Below, one piece after another: positions 1 through 7,803 of a DNA stretch of 9,962 nucleotides. Under the pieces are notes generated by a model. That model saw only the letters and a program-made list of their open reading frames with translations, did not search any database and was not told the origin of the DNA. The position numbers and the translations under genes were made by a program. Source of the DNA: an uncultured Bacteroidales bacterium (GTDB lineage: Bacteria > Bacteroidota > Bacteroidia > Bacteroidales > Marinilabiliaceae); the NCBI GenBank assembly GCA_937892255.1, contig CALAUL010000010.1, positions 1-9,962 of the forward strand, in the 5' to 3' direction. Position 1 is the stretch's first letter; each line of letters begins with the position of its first letter.

Positions 1-53
1 GCCGACCCTCTGCTTGTAAGGCAGATGCTCTGAACCAGCTGAGCTAAACGCCC
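1..53 (-). tRNA. tRNA-Val (anticodon UAC), 5' part, cut by window edge
   Basis: Read on the minus strand, the gene starts GGGCGTT at 53. It continues with the D-arm (GCTC...GAGC around AGCTGGTTCA) and the anticodon arm TCTGC-CTTACAA-GCAGA. The seven-base loop CTTACAA gives anticodon TAC (plus-strand bases 16-18), which reads the valine codon GUA. The variable region begins at the window edge. The T-arm and acceptor 3' side lie outside the window, so the gene is cut by the window and not degraded. It lies downstream of folC on the same strand but has its own promoter. Confidence 0.93.
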
Positions 54-88
54 TTAAGTTTCTCGCAACTCTCGTTTGAATTGCGATG

Positions 89-119
89 CAAATGTACGGG
101 TTATTTTTTAATATGCAAA
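89..119 (-). promoter_or_regulatory. Bacteroidetes-type promoter of tRNA-Val
   Basis: On the minus strand a perfect -33 TTTG (119 to 116) is followed after 19 bases by a perfect -7 TACATTTG (96 to 89), matching TAnnTTTG. Transcription would start near 82, about 30 bases before the mature tRNA 5' end at 53, which leaves a short leader for RNase P to remove. It is the best-formed promoter in the window. Confidence 0.8.
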
Positions 120-134
120 TCTTTTAAGGAAAAA

Positions 135-1418
135 TTATAGCACTTCGGCTACCACGAAATTGCTACCACCTATGAAAATCAGGTCATTCCCTTTTGCATT
201 TTTTTTCGCTGCTTCAAGGGCAGAAGATACTGTGTCGTATGTTTCTCCCTTCAATCCGCATTTTGACGCTTCAGCTGCCAACGCTGTTTCGCTCATCGCA
301 CGGTCTATATTGGCACGTGTAAAGTAATATTTCGCTTTTTTAGGCAGAAGTGGCAATACTTGTTCGGGATGCTTGTCGTTTGCCATGCCCCAGACGATGT
401 GAATTTGCTCGTGATGACATTGCGAGAGTTGTTTTGCTACGTATTTTATGCCATGAGCATTATGCCCGGTGTCAACGATAATATCGGGTTCATAACCAAT
501 CTTTTGCCACCTGCCCATCAGTCCTGTTGAGTCTTGTACGGTCTCAAGGCCTATCATGAGTTGGAATATCGAAATCTTATATCCTATGGCACGCAGTTGT
601 TCGACCGCTGCAAGTATGGTGATGATGTTCTTCTTCTGGTATTCTCCCGTCAGCGAGAAGTCAAGTTCTACCGTCTGACCGTCTTTGTATTTGACAACAT
701 AATGGTTCCATTCACCCATGGGTTCTACGCTTACTATTTCTACAACGTCATGTGCAAAGGTGAGGGGTGCGCCTGTGGCTTTGGCCTTGTTGATGAATAT
801 GGATGCTGTTTGTTTGTCGTATTCTCCAATGATGACGGGTATTTTGGTTTTTATTATTCCGGCTTTCTCTGCTGCTATCTCTGGTATTGTTTCGCCGAGA
901 AACATCGTGTGGTCGAGGCCTATGTTGGTTATTACCGACAGCTGCGGACGAATGATGTTCGTGCTGTCCATGCGTCCTCCAAGACCGACTTCTATGACGG
1001 CTATATCGACCTTTTTGCGACGGAAGTAGTCAAAAGCCATGGTCATAGTCAGTTCAAAGAACGAGGGTTTTATTTCGTCGGCAACATCTTGTATCTTCTC
1101 TACGAAGTCAATGACATCGCTCTCGCCTATCATCTCTCCGTTTACTCGAATTCGTTCTCTGAAACTTACCAAGTGGGGCGATGTGTATAACCCGACTTTG
1201 TAACCTGCGGCTTGCAAAATGGAAGCCAAGGTGTGCGATACGGAGCCTTTGCCATTTGTGCCGGCTACATGTATCGTTTTAAAAGCTTTGTGCGGACTGT
1301 TGCAGTGTTTGTCTAAAGCCAATGCATTGTCAATTCCGGGCTTAAAAGCTCGAGCTCCGACTTTCTGAAATGCCGGGAACTGATTATAAAGATATTCTAT
1401 AACTTCACTATATTCCAT
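135..1418 (-). CDS. folC: bifunctional folylpolyglutamate synthase / dihydrofolate synthase
   Basis: A 427-residue Mur-ligase-type ATP-dependent enzyme. It joins glutamate to dihydropteroate to make dihydrofolate and extends the polyglutamate tail of reduced folates in the cytoplasm. Visible motifs: P-loop GTNGKGS at residues 53-59, TSPHLVSFRERIRVNG at 79-94, EVGLGGRMDSTN at 143-154, GLDHTMFLG at 167-175 with EKAGIIK at 184-190, and the C-terminal-domain MGRWQ (301-305) and DTGHNAHG (316-323, the family's usual DGAHN position, here DTGHN). It ends in the family-typical GGSNFVVAEVL. Length is normal for FolC. The ATG at 1418 is used because it begins just before the conserved N-terminal region and sits about 17 bases after the predicted transcription start. 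It is divergent from the outer-membrane gene at 1471. No clear terminator is seen before the tRNA gene. Confidence 0.95.
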   Translation of the reverse strand: MEYSEVIEYLYNQFPAFQKVGARAFKPGIDNALALDKHCNSPHKAFKTIHVAGTNGKGSVSHTLASILQAAGYKVGLYTSPHLVSFRERIRVNGEMIGESDVIDFVEKIQDVADEIKPSFFELTMTMAFDYFRRKKVDIAVIEVGLGGRMDSTNIIRPQLSVITNIGLDHTMFLGETIPEIAAEKAGIIKTKIPVIIGEYDKQTASIFINKAKATGAPLTFAHDVVEIVSVEPMGEWNHYVVKYKDGQTVELDFSLTGEYQKKNIITILAAVEQLRAIGYKISIFQLMIGLETVQDSTGLMGRWQKIGYEPDIIVDTGHNAHGIKYVAKQLSQCHHEQIHIVWGMANDKHPEQVLPLLPKKAKYYFTRANIDRAMSETALAAEASKCGLKGETYDTVSSALEAAKKNAKGNDLIFIGGSNFVVAEVL

Positions 1419-1438
1419 CTCGTTGTGTAATAATGAGA

Positions 1439-1446
1439 CAAAGGTA
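1439..1446 (-). promoter_or_regulatory. probable -7 element of folC promoter
   Basis: The minus strand reads TACCTTTG from 1446 to 1439, a perfect match to the Bacteroidetes -7 consensus TAnnTTTG. Transcription would start near 1435, giving folC a leader of about 17 bases. No convincing -33 TTTG is visible at the usual spacing, so the call rests on the -7 box and its position. Confidence 0.5.
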
Positions 1447-1458
1447 ATATTTATTTGT

Positions 1459-1466
1459 TACCTTTG
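1459..1466 (+). promoter_or_regulatory. probable -7 element of the outer-membrane gene promoter
   Basis: TACCTTTG matches TAnnTTTG exactly. Its 3' end is only four bases before the ATG at 1471, so the predicted transcription start (about seven bases from the box centre) falls at or next to the start codon. The mRNA would be leaderless or nearly so. As with the folC side, the -33 element is weak. Confidence 0.5.
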
Positions 1467-1470
1467 CGTC

Positions 1471-2784
1471 ATGAAACAGATATACTTAACATTTCTCTTG
1501 CTTGTGTCTTCTGTAATGTCGTTGACGGCTCAGCAAGACAGCATCACATTTCGCAAGACAGGATTTTCGTTTGGAGCGTTGCCAGTTGTGGCTTATGACA
1601 ATGATTTAGGCTTCCAATATGGAGTGCTGACAAATCTCTATTGGTATGGTGATGGCTCTGCCTTCCCGCGTTACAATCACTCTCTTTATCTTGAGGTGAG
1701 TCGTTATGTGGCAGGGACGACTCTTGCACGAGTTTATTACGACTCGCATAAGCTCATACCCGGAGTACGAACAACGGCAGATTTCACTTTCTTCAACGAT
1801 TTGGCTCTTGATTTTACCGGATTTAATGGCAATGAGTCTCGTTATGACAAGGCCTTCGCAGAAGAGGAGTCTCCGGAGTATATTTCGCGCATATTCTATA
1901 AACATGAACGACAGATGATACGCTTTATGTTCAACGTTCGTAAGAATCTCAACGACCGCTCGCCGCTTTACTGGCTTGCCGGACTTACAGCGTTCAATAT
2001 GGATATAGGTCCTACGCAACGCAACAAACTCAAAGAGGAGGTGACGGATACACCTACGCTTTATGAGAATTTTTGCGCTTGGAATGTTATCAGACCAGAG
2101 GAACAAGACGGCGGGTTTAACACATATCTCAAAGCCGGCTTCGGTATAGACACCCGCAATAATGAGGCTTTTCCTACCAAAGGAGTATGGACGGAACTGC
2201 TTTTTGCGTATTCGCCATCATTGCTTTCCAATGACAATCATGACTATGGCAAGGTGACAATCTATCATCATCAGTATTTCAATCTGCATAAGGAGAAACT
2301 TGTCTTGGCATATCGTTTGGGACTTCAACATAAGTTGTGGGGAGACACACCGTTTTATCTTTTGCCTCATTGGAATACGACACTATTGAGGTCTGCAACG
2401 TCGCAGGGCTTGGGCGGAGCAAAGACCATGCGAGGTGTTAAGCGTAATCGCATTGTGGGTGATGGCTCGTTCCTTGCAAATATCGAGATGCGATACGTCT
2501 TCTTTGACTTCATGGTCAAGGGACAGAATATCTCCGTCGGTACAAATCTCTTCGCAGACTTTGGCATGGTGACACAGAAATATGATTTTGACGAAGAGAA
2601 AGTGCCCGAGATGATGCGTTCGTTGGTATTTACTGACGAGAACGAGAAACTTCATACAAGTGCCGGTATAGGACTTAAGATATCTCTGAATAAGAACTTT
2701 ACCCTTGCGGCAGATTGGGGAAAGGCTCTTGATGCCAATGATGGCGAATCGGGTTTTTATGTTCAGATGAACTACTTGTTTTGA
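1471..2784 (+). CDS. POTRA-less BamA/TamA (Omp85) family outer-membrane beta-barrel protein
   Basis: 437 residues. Residues 1-20 (MKQIYLTFLLLVSSVMSLTA, followed by QQ) form a Sec signal peptide. The mature chain alternates hydrophobic and polar residues as in a beta-barrel and ends in phenylalanine (GFYVQMNYLF), a typical outer-membrane insertion signal. Residues 315-340 carry the Omp85-like pattern GG-x4-RG...G...ANIEMRY (GGAKTMRG at 315-322, then G330 and NIEMRY at 337-342). There is no room for the periplasmic POTRA domains of BamA, so it resembles the short bacterial-surface-antigen proteins common in Bacteroidales. Its cargo or role is unknown. I chose the ATG at 1471 over an in-frame TTG at 1423: the TTG start would put 16 unrelated residues before the signal peptide and lie upstream of the likely promoter. 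No terminator is seen after it. Confidence 0.8.
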   Translation: MKQIYLTFLLLVSSVMSLTAQQDSITFRKTGFSFGALPVVAYDNDLGFQYGVLTNLYWYGDGSAFPRYNHSLYLEVSRYVAGTTLARVYYDSHKLIPGVRTTADFTFFNDLALDFTGFNGNESRYDKAFAEEESPEYISRIFYKHERQMIRFMFNVRKNLNDRSPLYWLAGLTAFNMDIGPTQRNKLKEEVTDTPTLYENFCAWNVIRPEEQDGGFNTYLKAGFGIDTRNNEAFPTKGVWTELLFAYSPSLLSNDNHDYGKVTIYHHQYFNLHKEKLVLAYRLGLQHKLWGDTPFYLLPHWNTTLLRSATSQGLGGAKTMRGVKRNRIVGDGSFLANIEMRYVFFDFMVKGQNISVGTNLFADFGMVTQKYDFDEEKVPEMMRSLVFTDENEKLHTSAGIGLKISLNKNFTLAADWGKALDANDGESGFYVQMNYLF

Positions 2785-2865
2785 TGACAAAGAAAATGTG
2801 CCGGCAATTTAAAGAGTTCGATAAGAAAAATTAATATAAATTTAACGGCTTATAAAATATATTCT

Positions 2866-2896
2866 TTCGTTGAATCTATTTAGTTTTATATCTTTG
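2866..2896 (+). promoter_or_regulatory. suf operon promoter
   Basis: A perfect -7 TATCTTTG lies at 2889-2896. Possible -33 elements are imperfect: TTCG at 2866-2869 (19-base spacer) or GTTG at 2869-2872 (16-base spacer). The start would be near 2902, leaving a leader of about 33 bases before sufB. The 150-base gap 2785-2934 otherwise holds only AT-rich sequence and the AACATGTGTT element at 2910-2919. Confidence 0.65.
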
Positions 2897-2909
2897 TGGC
2901 ACAATAAAG

Positions 2910-2919
2910 AACATGTGTT
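2910..2919. promoter_or_regulatory. AACATGTGTT element in the sufB leader (candidate operator)
   Basis: The near-palindrome AACA-TG-TGTT lies between the predicted start of transcription and the sufB ATG. The identical 10-mer recurs at 9866-9875, in the other strong promoter region of this window. A regulator site is possible, but two copies are thin evidence. Confidence 0.25.
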
Positions 2920-2934
2920 GCAATAAAATACTAT

Positions 2935-4386
2935 ATGGAGACGGACAACAAAGGAGATATATTAGATCATATTGGCAGTGAGGAGTATAAATATGGCTTT
3001 CATTCTGATATAGAGACGGAGACTATCGGTAAGGGATTGAGTGAAGATGTAATAAGGCTCATATCGCAGAAGAAAGGAGAACCGGAGTTCATGCTTGATT
3101 TCCGATTGAAGGCATTTCGTCATTGGCAGACGTTGAAAGTGCCGACGTGGGCACATCTGGACATACCGGAGATAGATTTTCAGGATATCATATATTATGC
3201 GTCACCGAAAGCGAAAAAGCAGTTGAACAGCATGGACGAGGTAGACCCTGAGATAAGAGCCACTTTTGACAAACTCGGCATACCATTGGAAGAGCAGAAA
3301 GTGCTGTCAAATGTGGCTGTAGATGCGGTGCTCGACTCTACATCGGTGAAGACAACATTCAGAGCGACATTGGCAGAGAAGGGTATTATCTTCTGTTCGA
3401 TAAGTGAGGCGGTGAAGGACTATCCCGAGTTGGTTAAGAGGTATTTGGGGTCGGTAGTACCTCACACCGATAATTTCTACGCAGCGTTGAATGCAGCAGT
3501 CTTCAGTGACGGTTCGTTTGTTTATATCCCTAAAGGAGTTCATTGTCCGATGGAGTTGTCGACATATTTCCGTATCAATGCCGTCAATACGGGACAGTTT
3601 GAACGAACTCTCATAGTGGCCGACGATGATAGCTATGTTAGTTATCTCGAAGGGTGTACAGCACCTCAGCGCGATGAGAATCAGTTGCATGCCGCCATAG
3701 TGGAGATAGTGGTGATGAATAATGCCGAGGTGAAATATTCGACCGTTCAAAACTGGTATCCGGGAGATAAGAATGGCAAAGGAGGAATATATAACTTTGT
3801 GACAAAGCGTGGTATCTGTAAGGGAGTCAACTCTAAACTATCATGGACACAGGTAGAGACGGGTTCTGCCATAACGTGGAAATATCCGTCGTGTGTACTG
3901 TTGGGAGACGGCAGTGTAGGCGAGTTTTATTCCGTGGCAGTGACCAACAACCATCAGCAGGCAGATACCGGAACCAAGATGATACACTTGGGCAAAAACA
4001 CCAAGAGTACCATCATCAGCAAGGGCATCTCGGCAGGAAGAAGTCAAAACAGTTATCGCGGATTGGTTAAAGTCTCAAAGAATGCCGACGGTGCGCGTAA
4101 CTTCTCGCAGTGTGACTCGTTGCTCATGGGTGATAAGTGCGGAGCGCATACATTCCCGTACGCCGATATCAACAACCCCACAGCACAAGTGGAGCATGAA
4201 GCGACAACATCAAAGATAAGCGAAGACCAGATATTTTACTGCAATCAACGCGGCATATCGACAGAAGACGCCATCGGCCTTATTGTCAACGGATACGCAA
4301 AGGAGGTGCTTAACAAGTTGCCGATGGAATTTGCCGTAGAGGCACAGAAATTACTGCAAATATCGCTTGAGGGTAGTGTTGGATAG
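2935..4386 (+). CDS. sufB: Fe-S cluster assembly scaffold protein SufB
   Basis: A 483-residue beta-helix scaffold subunit of the SufBCD complex, where nascent iron-sulfur clusters are built in the cytoplasm. The length is close to E. coli SufB (495). The C-terminal 91 residues align without gaps to my recollection of the E. coli protein. QCDSLLMGDKCGAHTFPY places the essential cysteine (E. coli C405) at C393, and VEHEATTSK places the conserved glutamate (E. coli E434) at E422. The sequence then runs SEDQIFYCNQRGIS and closes with EFAVEAQKLLQISLEGSVG, as in the family. It is the first gene of the suf operon, followed 35 bases later by sufC. The ATG at 2935 has no Shine-Dalgarno sequence, as usual in this phylum. 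Confidence 0.97.
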   Translation: METDNKGDILDHIGSEEYKYGFHSDIETETIGKGLSEDVIRLISQKKGEPEFMLDFRLKAFRHWQTLKVPTWAHLDIPEIDFQDIIYYASPKAKKQLNSMDEVDPEIRATFDKLGIPLEEQKVLSNVAVDAVLDSTSVKTTFRATLAEKGIIFCSISEAVKDYPELVKRYLGSVVPHTDNFYAALNAAVFSDGSFVYIPKGVHCPMELSTYFRINAVNTGQFERTLIVADDDSYVSYLEGCTAPQRDENQLHAAIVEIVVMNNAEVKYSTVQNWYPGDKNGKGGIYNFVTKRGICKGVNSKLSWTQVETGSAITWKYPSCVLLGDGSVGEFYSVAVTNNHQQADTGTKMIHLGKNTKSTIISKGISAGRSQNSYRGLVKVSKNADGARNFSQCDSLLMGDKCGAHTFPYADINNPTAQVEHEATTSKISEDQIFYCNQRGISTEDAIGLIVNGYAKEVLNKLPMEFAVEAQKLLQISLEGSVG

Positions 4387-4421
4387 CGAAAGAAGCAAAA
4401 GAACAAGAAAAACAGAGTAAA

Positions 4422-5174
4422 ATGTTAAAGATAGAGAACTTGTACGCCACAATAGATGGCAAGGAGATTTTAAAAGGACTCAATTTGGAGATAAAGCCGG
4501 GAGAAGTTCATGCCATAATGGGTCCTAATGGTGCAGGTAAATCAACCCTTTCGGCTGTTTTGGCAGGCAATCCGGCATATACAGTGACGGGAGGAAAAGT
4601 GACATTCAACGGTAAAGATCTCTTGTCAATGTCGCCTGAAGACCGCGCAAACGAAGGGTTGTTTCTTTCATTTCAATATCCTGTAGAGATACCCGGAGTG
4701 AGCATGACAAACTTTATGCGTGCCGCCGTCAACGGCAAACGACGTTATAGAGGCGAAGAGCCACTTTCGGCAAGCGACTTCCTCAAAATGATGCGAGAAA
4801 AGAAAAAGGTCGTAGAGATTGACTCTAATCTGACAAACCGCTCTGTGAATGAAGGATTCTCGGGTGGAGAGAAGAAAAAAAACGAAATATTCCAAATGGC
4901 AATGTTGGAGCCGACATTGCGCATACTCGACGAAACGGACTCGGGACTTGACATAGATGCTTTGCGTATCGTGGCAGGAGGAGTGACAAAATTGAAGACG
5001 GAAAACAACTCCACTATCGTCATCACACACTACCAACGATTGTTGGATTACATAGTGCCGGACTTTATTCATATTCTCTACAATGGTCGTATCGTAATGA
5101 CAGGACCTAAAGAACTTGCTCTCGAGTTGGAAGAGAAAGGTTACGACTGGATAAAAGAGAAGTTTAAAGATTAA
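4422..5174 (+). CDS. sufC: Fe-S cluster assembly ATPase SufC
   Basis: A 250-residue soluble ABC-type ATPase that binds SufB and SufD and drives the conformational change needed for cluster assembly. Visible motifs: Walker A GPNGAGKST (34-42), Q-loop glutamine at 85 (SFQYP), signature FSGGEKKKNE (146-155), Walker B with D-loop LRILDETDSGLD (166-177; catalytic glutamate E171), and H-loop histidine at 203 (ITHYQ). SGGEKKKNE and DETDSGLDIDAL are the SufC versions of these motifs and separate it from transport ATPases. There are no membrane segments. Length is normal. It lies 35 bases after sufB and 8 bases before sufD. Confidence 0.97.
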   Translation: MLKIENLYATIDGKEILKGLNLEIKPGEVHAIMGPNGAGKSTLSAVLAGNPAYTVTGGKVTFNGKDLLSMSPEDRANEGLFLSFQYPVEIPGVSMTNFMRAAVNGKRRYRGEEPLSASDFLKMMREKKKVVEIDSNLTNRSVNEGFSGGEKKKNEIFQMAMLEPTLRILDETDSGLDIDALRIVAGGVTKLKTENNSTIVITHYQRLLDYIVPDFIHILYNGRIVMTGPKELALELEEKGYDWIKEKFKD

Positions 5175-5182
5175 ACATTGCT

Positions 5183-6088
5183 ATGAGCGAACAGGCTAAT
5201 AACATGGATAAGAACAACGAACTTACTGCGTCGGTCGTGCAGAATAATGTATGTAAAGTTAATCTCGACGAAGCCGTGGACAATGTGCCCATATGGCGCA
5301 TAGCGGAGAGCCAGACCGCAGAGTTGGTTTGTGAAGCTCTTGCCGGCTCGATGTACAATGTGTGTGTCGAGAAAGACGTGACAGCACAATTGACAGTAGA
5401 ATACAACGATAAGAGTCTGGCCGATAATGTCCGTTTTGTTATCGATATTATGTCCGGAGCGAAAGCCGATTTGGCGTTCGTGCAGAATATGTCGAAGGGC
5501 GGAAGAACATTATTGTCAATAGAAATCAACGTGCATGACAATGCGCAAGTGTCTTTCTCGACGGTGATATTAGGCCAAGATTCCACGGACAATGATATAG
5601 TTGTCAATATGAAAGGAGAACATTCTGAGGCAACAATCAACGGCTTGTATATCCAGAGTGGCAAATCTTGTACAAATGTTCATGTGCGAATGAATCATGA
5701 CGTGCCACATTGCAAAAGTGCGCAACTCTTCAAAGGTGTAGTGGGCGATGAGGCGCAATGTGCTTTCAGCGGTCTTATAAAAGTTGCTCCCGATGCACAA
5801 AAGACAGAGGCATATCAGACAAATCGCAATATGTTGCTCTCGGATAAAGCCCGTGTGAAGGCAGAACCGCATCTCGAGATATATGCAGACGATGTAAAAT
5901 GTTCGCACGGTGCAACGACAGGACAGTTAGACTCACAACAACTCTTTTATATGCAACAGCGTGGCATAGACATCGACACAGCAAGACAGTTGCTTATGGC
6001 GGCTTTTGCCTCGGAAGTTGTGTCGAAAATACCCATCGCTCGTCTCCGAGAAGAACTGTCGGTTCAACTAACCAATGTAGAAGATTAG
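5183..6088 (+). CDS. sufD: short SufD: Fe-S assembly scaffold lacking the N-terminal domain
   Basis: 301 residues, against 423 in E. coli SufD. From about residue 58 on it follows the SufD beta-helix core and C-terminal helical region. KTEAYQTNRNMLLSDKARVKAEPHLEIYADDVKCSHGATTGQLD holds the key cysteine C240 and histidine H242 (E. coli C358/H360 of KCSHGAT), then FYMQQRGID and a terminal helical stretch. The N-terminal helical domain of roughly 100 or more residues is missing and replaced by about 57 residues with only faint resemblance. This is not a wrong start: in the same frame a TAA lies at 5165-5167, only 15 bases before the ATG, and sufC ends at 5174. The core is intact and the gene sits in its expected operon place, so it is probably a functional short form. 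A second ATG at 5204 is possible. Confidence 0.88.
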   Translation: MSEQANNMDKNNELTASVVQNNVCKVNLDEAVDNVPIWRIAESQTAELVCEALAGSMYNVCVEKDVTAQLTVEYNDKSLADNVRFVIDIMSGAKADLAFVQNMSKGGRTLLSIEINVHDNAQVSFSTVILGQDSTDNDIVVNMKGEHSEATINGLYIQSGKSCTNVHVRMNHDVPHCKSAQLFKGVVGDEAQCAFSGLIKVAPDAQKTEAYQTNRNMLLSDKARVKAEPHLEIYADDVKCSHGATTGQLDSQQLFYMQQRGIDIDTARQLLMAAFASEVVSKIPIARLREELSVQLTNVED

Positions 6089-6090
6089 CA

Positions 6091-7305
6091 ATGTACGATA
6101 TAGAGAGCATACGAGCACAATTTCCCATACTGACAGAGACAGTACACGGCAAACCGTTGGTATATCTCGATAATGGCGCAACAACACAGAAACCACAATG
6201 CGTGTTAAATACCATGATGGATATATACATGCACAAGAACAGCAATGTACATCGTGGTGTGCACTATCTGAGCAATGTCTGTACCGATATTCATGAACAT
6301 GCACGTCGTGTAGTGGCCCGACATCTCAATGCAGAAAGCGAACGAGAGATAATCTTCACACGAGGAACTACCGAAGCTATCAACCTGCTTGCATTCTCCT
6401 TCGGTGAGACATATTGCAAAGCAGGCGATGAAATAGTCATCACGGCAATGGAACACCATGCCAATATCGTGCCATGGCAGATGTTATGCGAAAGAAAAGG
6501 AATGACATTGCGTGTAGCTCCGATAAGCGACAAAGGAGAGCTTCTTACAGACGAGATGTTTGCACTGTTTAACGAGAAAACACGCCTTGTAGCAGTGGCT
6601 CATATCTCAAATGTCATGGGAACGGTCAATCCGGTGGAGGAGATAATAGCCAAAGCACATCAAATGAACATTCCCGTCATAATAGATGCAGCTCAAAGTA
6701 TGCCACACAAACGAATCGACGTAAAAACATTGGACTGCGACTTTCTGGTTTTCTCGGGTCATAAGATGTATGCACCAAATGGTTCGGGTGCTCTCTATGG
6801 GAAGGAACATTATTTGGCGGAGATGGTGCCGTATCATGGCGGTGGCGAGATGATAGACAAAGTAACGTTTGAAAAGACAACATACAACACATTGCCATAT
6901 AAGTTTGAAGCCGGGACTCCGGACTATGTGGCTGTCGCCGGACTATCTGCCGCTATAGAATTTATCAACGGCATAGGGCTTGACGCCATAGAGGCACATG
7001 AAAAGAAACTGCTACGCTATTGCATGGAGAAGTTGTCGGAGATAGAAGGCATACGTTTCATAGGCGAAGCACAACATCACTCCGGCGCAGTATCGTTTTT
7101 GGTGGGCAATATTCACTTTTACGACATGGGAATGATACTCGACAAGATGGGCATTGCCGTTAGAACCGGACACCATTGTGCTCAGCCACTTATGAGTCGC
7201 ATGGGCATAGGAGGCACGGTGAGAGCGTCGTTTGGAATGTACAACACCATGGAGGAAGTAGACAAACTTGTAGAAGGAGTGAAACGTGTGAAAATGATGT
7301 TTTAG
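6091..7305 (+). CDS. sufS: cysteine desulfurase SufS
   Basis: A 404-residue PLP enzyme (class V aminotransferase fold, group II desulfurase) that removes sulfur from L-cysteine, giving alanine and an enzyme persulfide that passes to SufE. Visible residues: LDNGATTQKP near the N-terminus (26-35), EHHANIVPW (121-129) with the PLP-stacking histidine, DAAQS with D199, the PLP lysine K225 in SGHK, and the catalytic cysteine C363 in RTGHHCAQP. The positions match E. coli SufS (K226, C364; 406 residues). The ATG at 6091, two bases after the sufD stop, is the true start. The frame stays open back to 5899, but that would overlap sufD and add residues unlike the family. The tight spacing suggests translational coupling with sufD. 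Confidence 0.97.
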   Translation: MYDIESIRAQFPILTETVHGKPLVYLDNGATTQKPQCVLNTMMDIYMHKNSNVHRGVHYLSNVCTDIHEHARRVVARHLNAESEREIIFTRGTTEAINLLAFSFGETYCKAGDEIVITAMEHHANIVPWQMLCERKGMTLRVAPISDKGELLTDEMFALFNEKTRLVAVAHISNVMGTVNPVEEIIAKAHQMNIPVIIDAAQSMPHKRIDVKTLDCDFLVFSGHKMYAPNGSGALYGKEHYLAEMVPYHGGGEMIDKVTFEKTTYNTLPYKFEAGTPDYVAVAGLSAAIEFINGIGLDAIEAHEKKLLRYCMEKLSEIEGIRFIGEAQHHSGAVSFLVGNIHFYDMGMILDKMGIAVRTGHHCAQPLMSRMGIGGTVRASFGMYNTMEEVDKLVEGVKRVKMMF

Positions 7306-7346
7306 ATAATACGAAATAGAAAACATAAGTAAACCAATATATAAAA

Positions 7347-7763
7347 ATGTCGATAAACGAGATACAAGAAGAGATAATTGCAGAATTTGCAGATTATGAC
7401 GATTGGATGGATAAATATTCATATCTGATAGAGTTGGGAAACGATATGCCGGCTTTTCCTGATGAACATCGCAGAGAAGAGAATATCATCGAAGGTTGTC
7501 AGAGTACGGTGTGGATACACGCCGAGAAAGATACTGACGGAAAAGTGATTTATCAGGGAGATGCAGATGCCATAATCGTCAAAGGAATAGTTGGTTTGCT
7601 CATTCGCGTATTGTCCGGACACACGCCCGAAGAGATACTCGATACAGAATTGTACTTCATCGACAAGGTCGGATTTAAAGAAAATCTGACACCGACGCGT
7701 TCAAATGGACTCCTTGCCATGGTGAAGCAGATGAAGATATACGCCGCACAATACAAAGAATAA
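7347..7763 (+). CDS. sufE: sulfur acceptor protein SufE
   Basis: A 138-residue sulfur carrier. It accepts persulfide sulfur from SufS on a single cysteine and hands it to SufB, while stimulating SufS activity. The acceptor cysteine C51 in EGCQSTVW sits at the same number as in E. coli SufE. The family pattern also shows in YLIELG (26-31), the GDADAIIVKGIVGLLIRVLSG stretch (71-91) and the C-terminal TPTRSNGLLAMVKQMK (115-130). Length is normal (E. coli, 138). It follows sufS after 41 bases in the same operon, so SufS and SufE form a classic two-protein pair here and no SufU-type partner is needed. Confidence 0.96.
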   Translation: MSINEIQEEIIAEFADYDDWMDKYSYLIELGNDMPAFPDEHRREENIIEGCQSTVWIHAEKDTDGKVIYQGDADAIIVKGIVGLLIRVLSGHTPEEILDTELYFIDKVGFKENLTPTRSNGLLAMVKQMKIYAAQYKE

Positions 7764-7803
7764 GCAAGAGAACGAAGGTTTTAACCAAAATGAAGATTAC
7801 ATT

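Larger units (their letters stand above)
1439..1466. repeat. perfect 9-bp inverted repeat holding two facing -7 boxes
   Basis: CAAAGGTAA (1439-1447) and TTACCTTTG (1458-1466) are exact reverse complements, separated by the 10-base AT-rich spacer TATTTATTTG. Each arm contains TACCTTTG on its outward-reading strand, so one symmetric element could drive both folC and the outer-membrane gene. It could also be a binding site for a dimeric regulator controlling both. It has no T-tract and lies between two 5' ends, so it is not a terminator. Confidence 0.8.

Noticed and set aside
534..1190. 218-codon open frame on the plus strand
   Set aside because: It is fully antisense to folC, has an unusual composition rich in Tyr, Cys and Phe, and shows no recognisable motif.
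1423..1470. TTG start adding 16 residues to the outer-membrane protein
   Set aside because: It lies before the likely promoter box and would put polar, unrelated residues ahead of a good signal peptide that begins at 1471.
3307..3750. 147-codon open frame on the minus strand
   Set aside because: It lies antisense to the conserved sufB core with no promoter or known motif; it is a by-product of sufB codon use.
5183..6088. sufD as a pseudogene broken at its 5' end
   Set aside because: The frame is intact, spacing to sufC is a normal 8 bases, key residues C240 and H242 remain, and no remnant of the missing domain lies upstream.
5899..6090. Longer sufS frame beginning inside sufD
   Set aside because: It would overlap the conserved C-terminal part of sufD by 190 bases, and the added residues match nothing in SufS; the ATG at 6091 gives the family's usual N-terminus and length.
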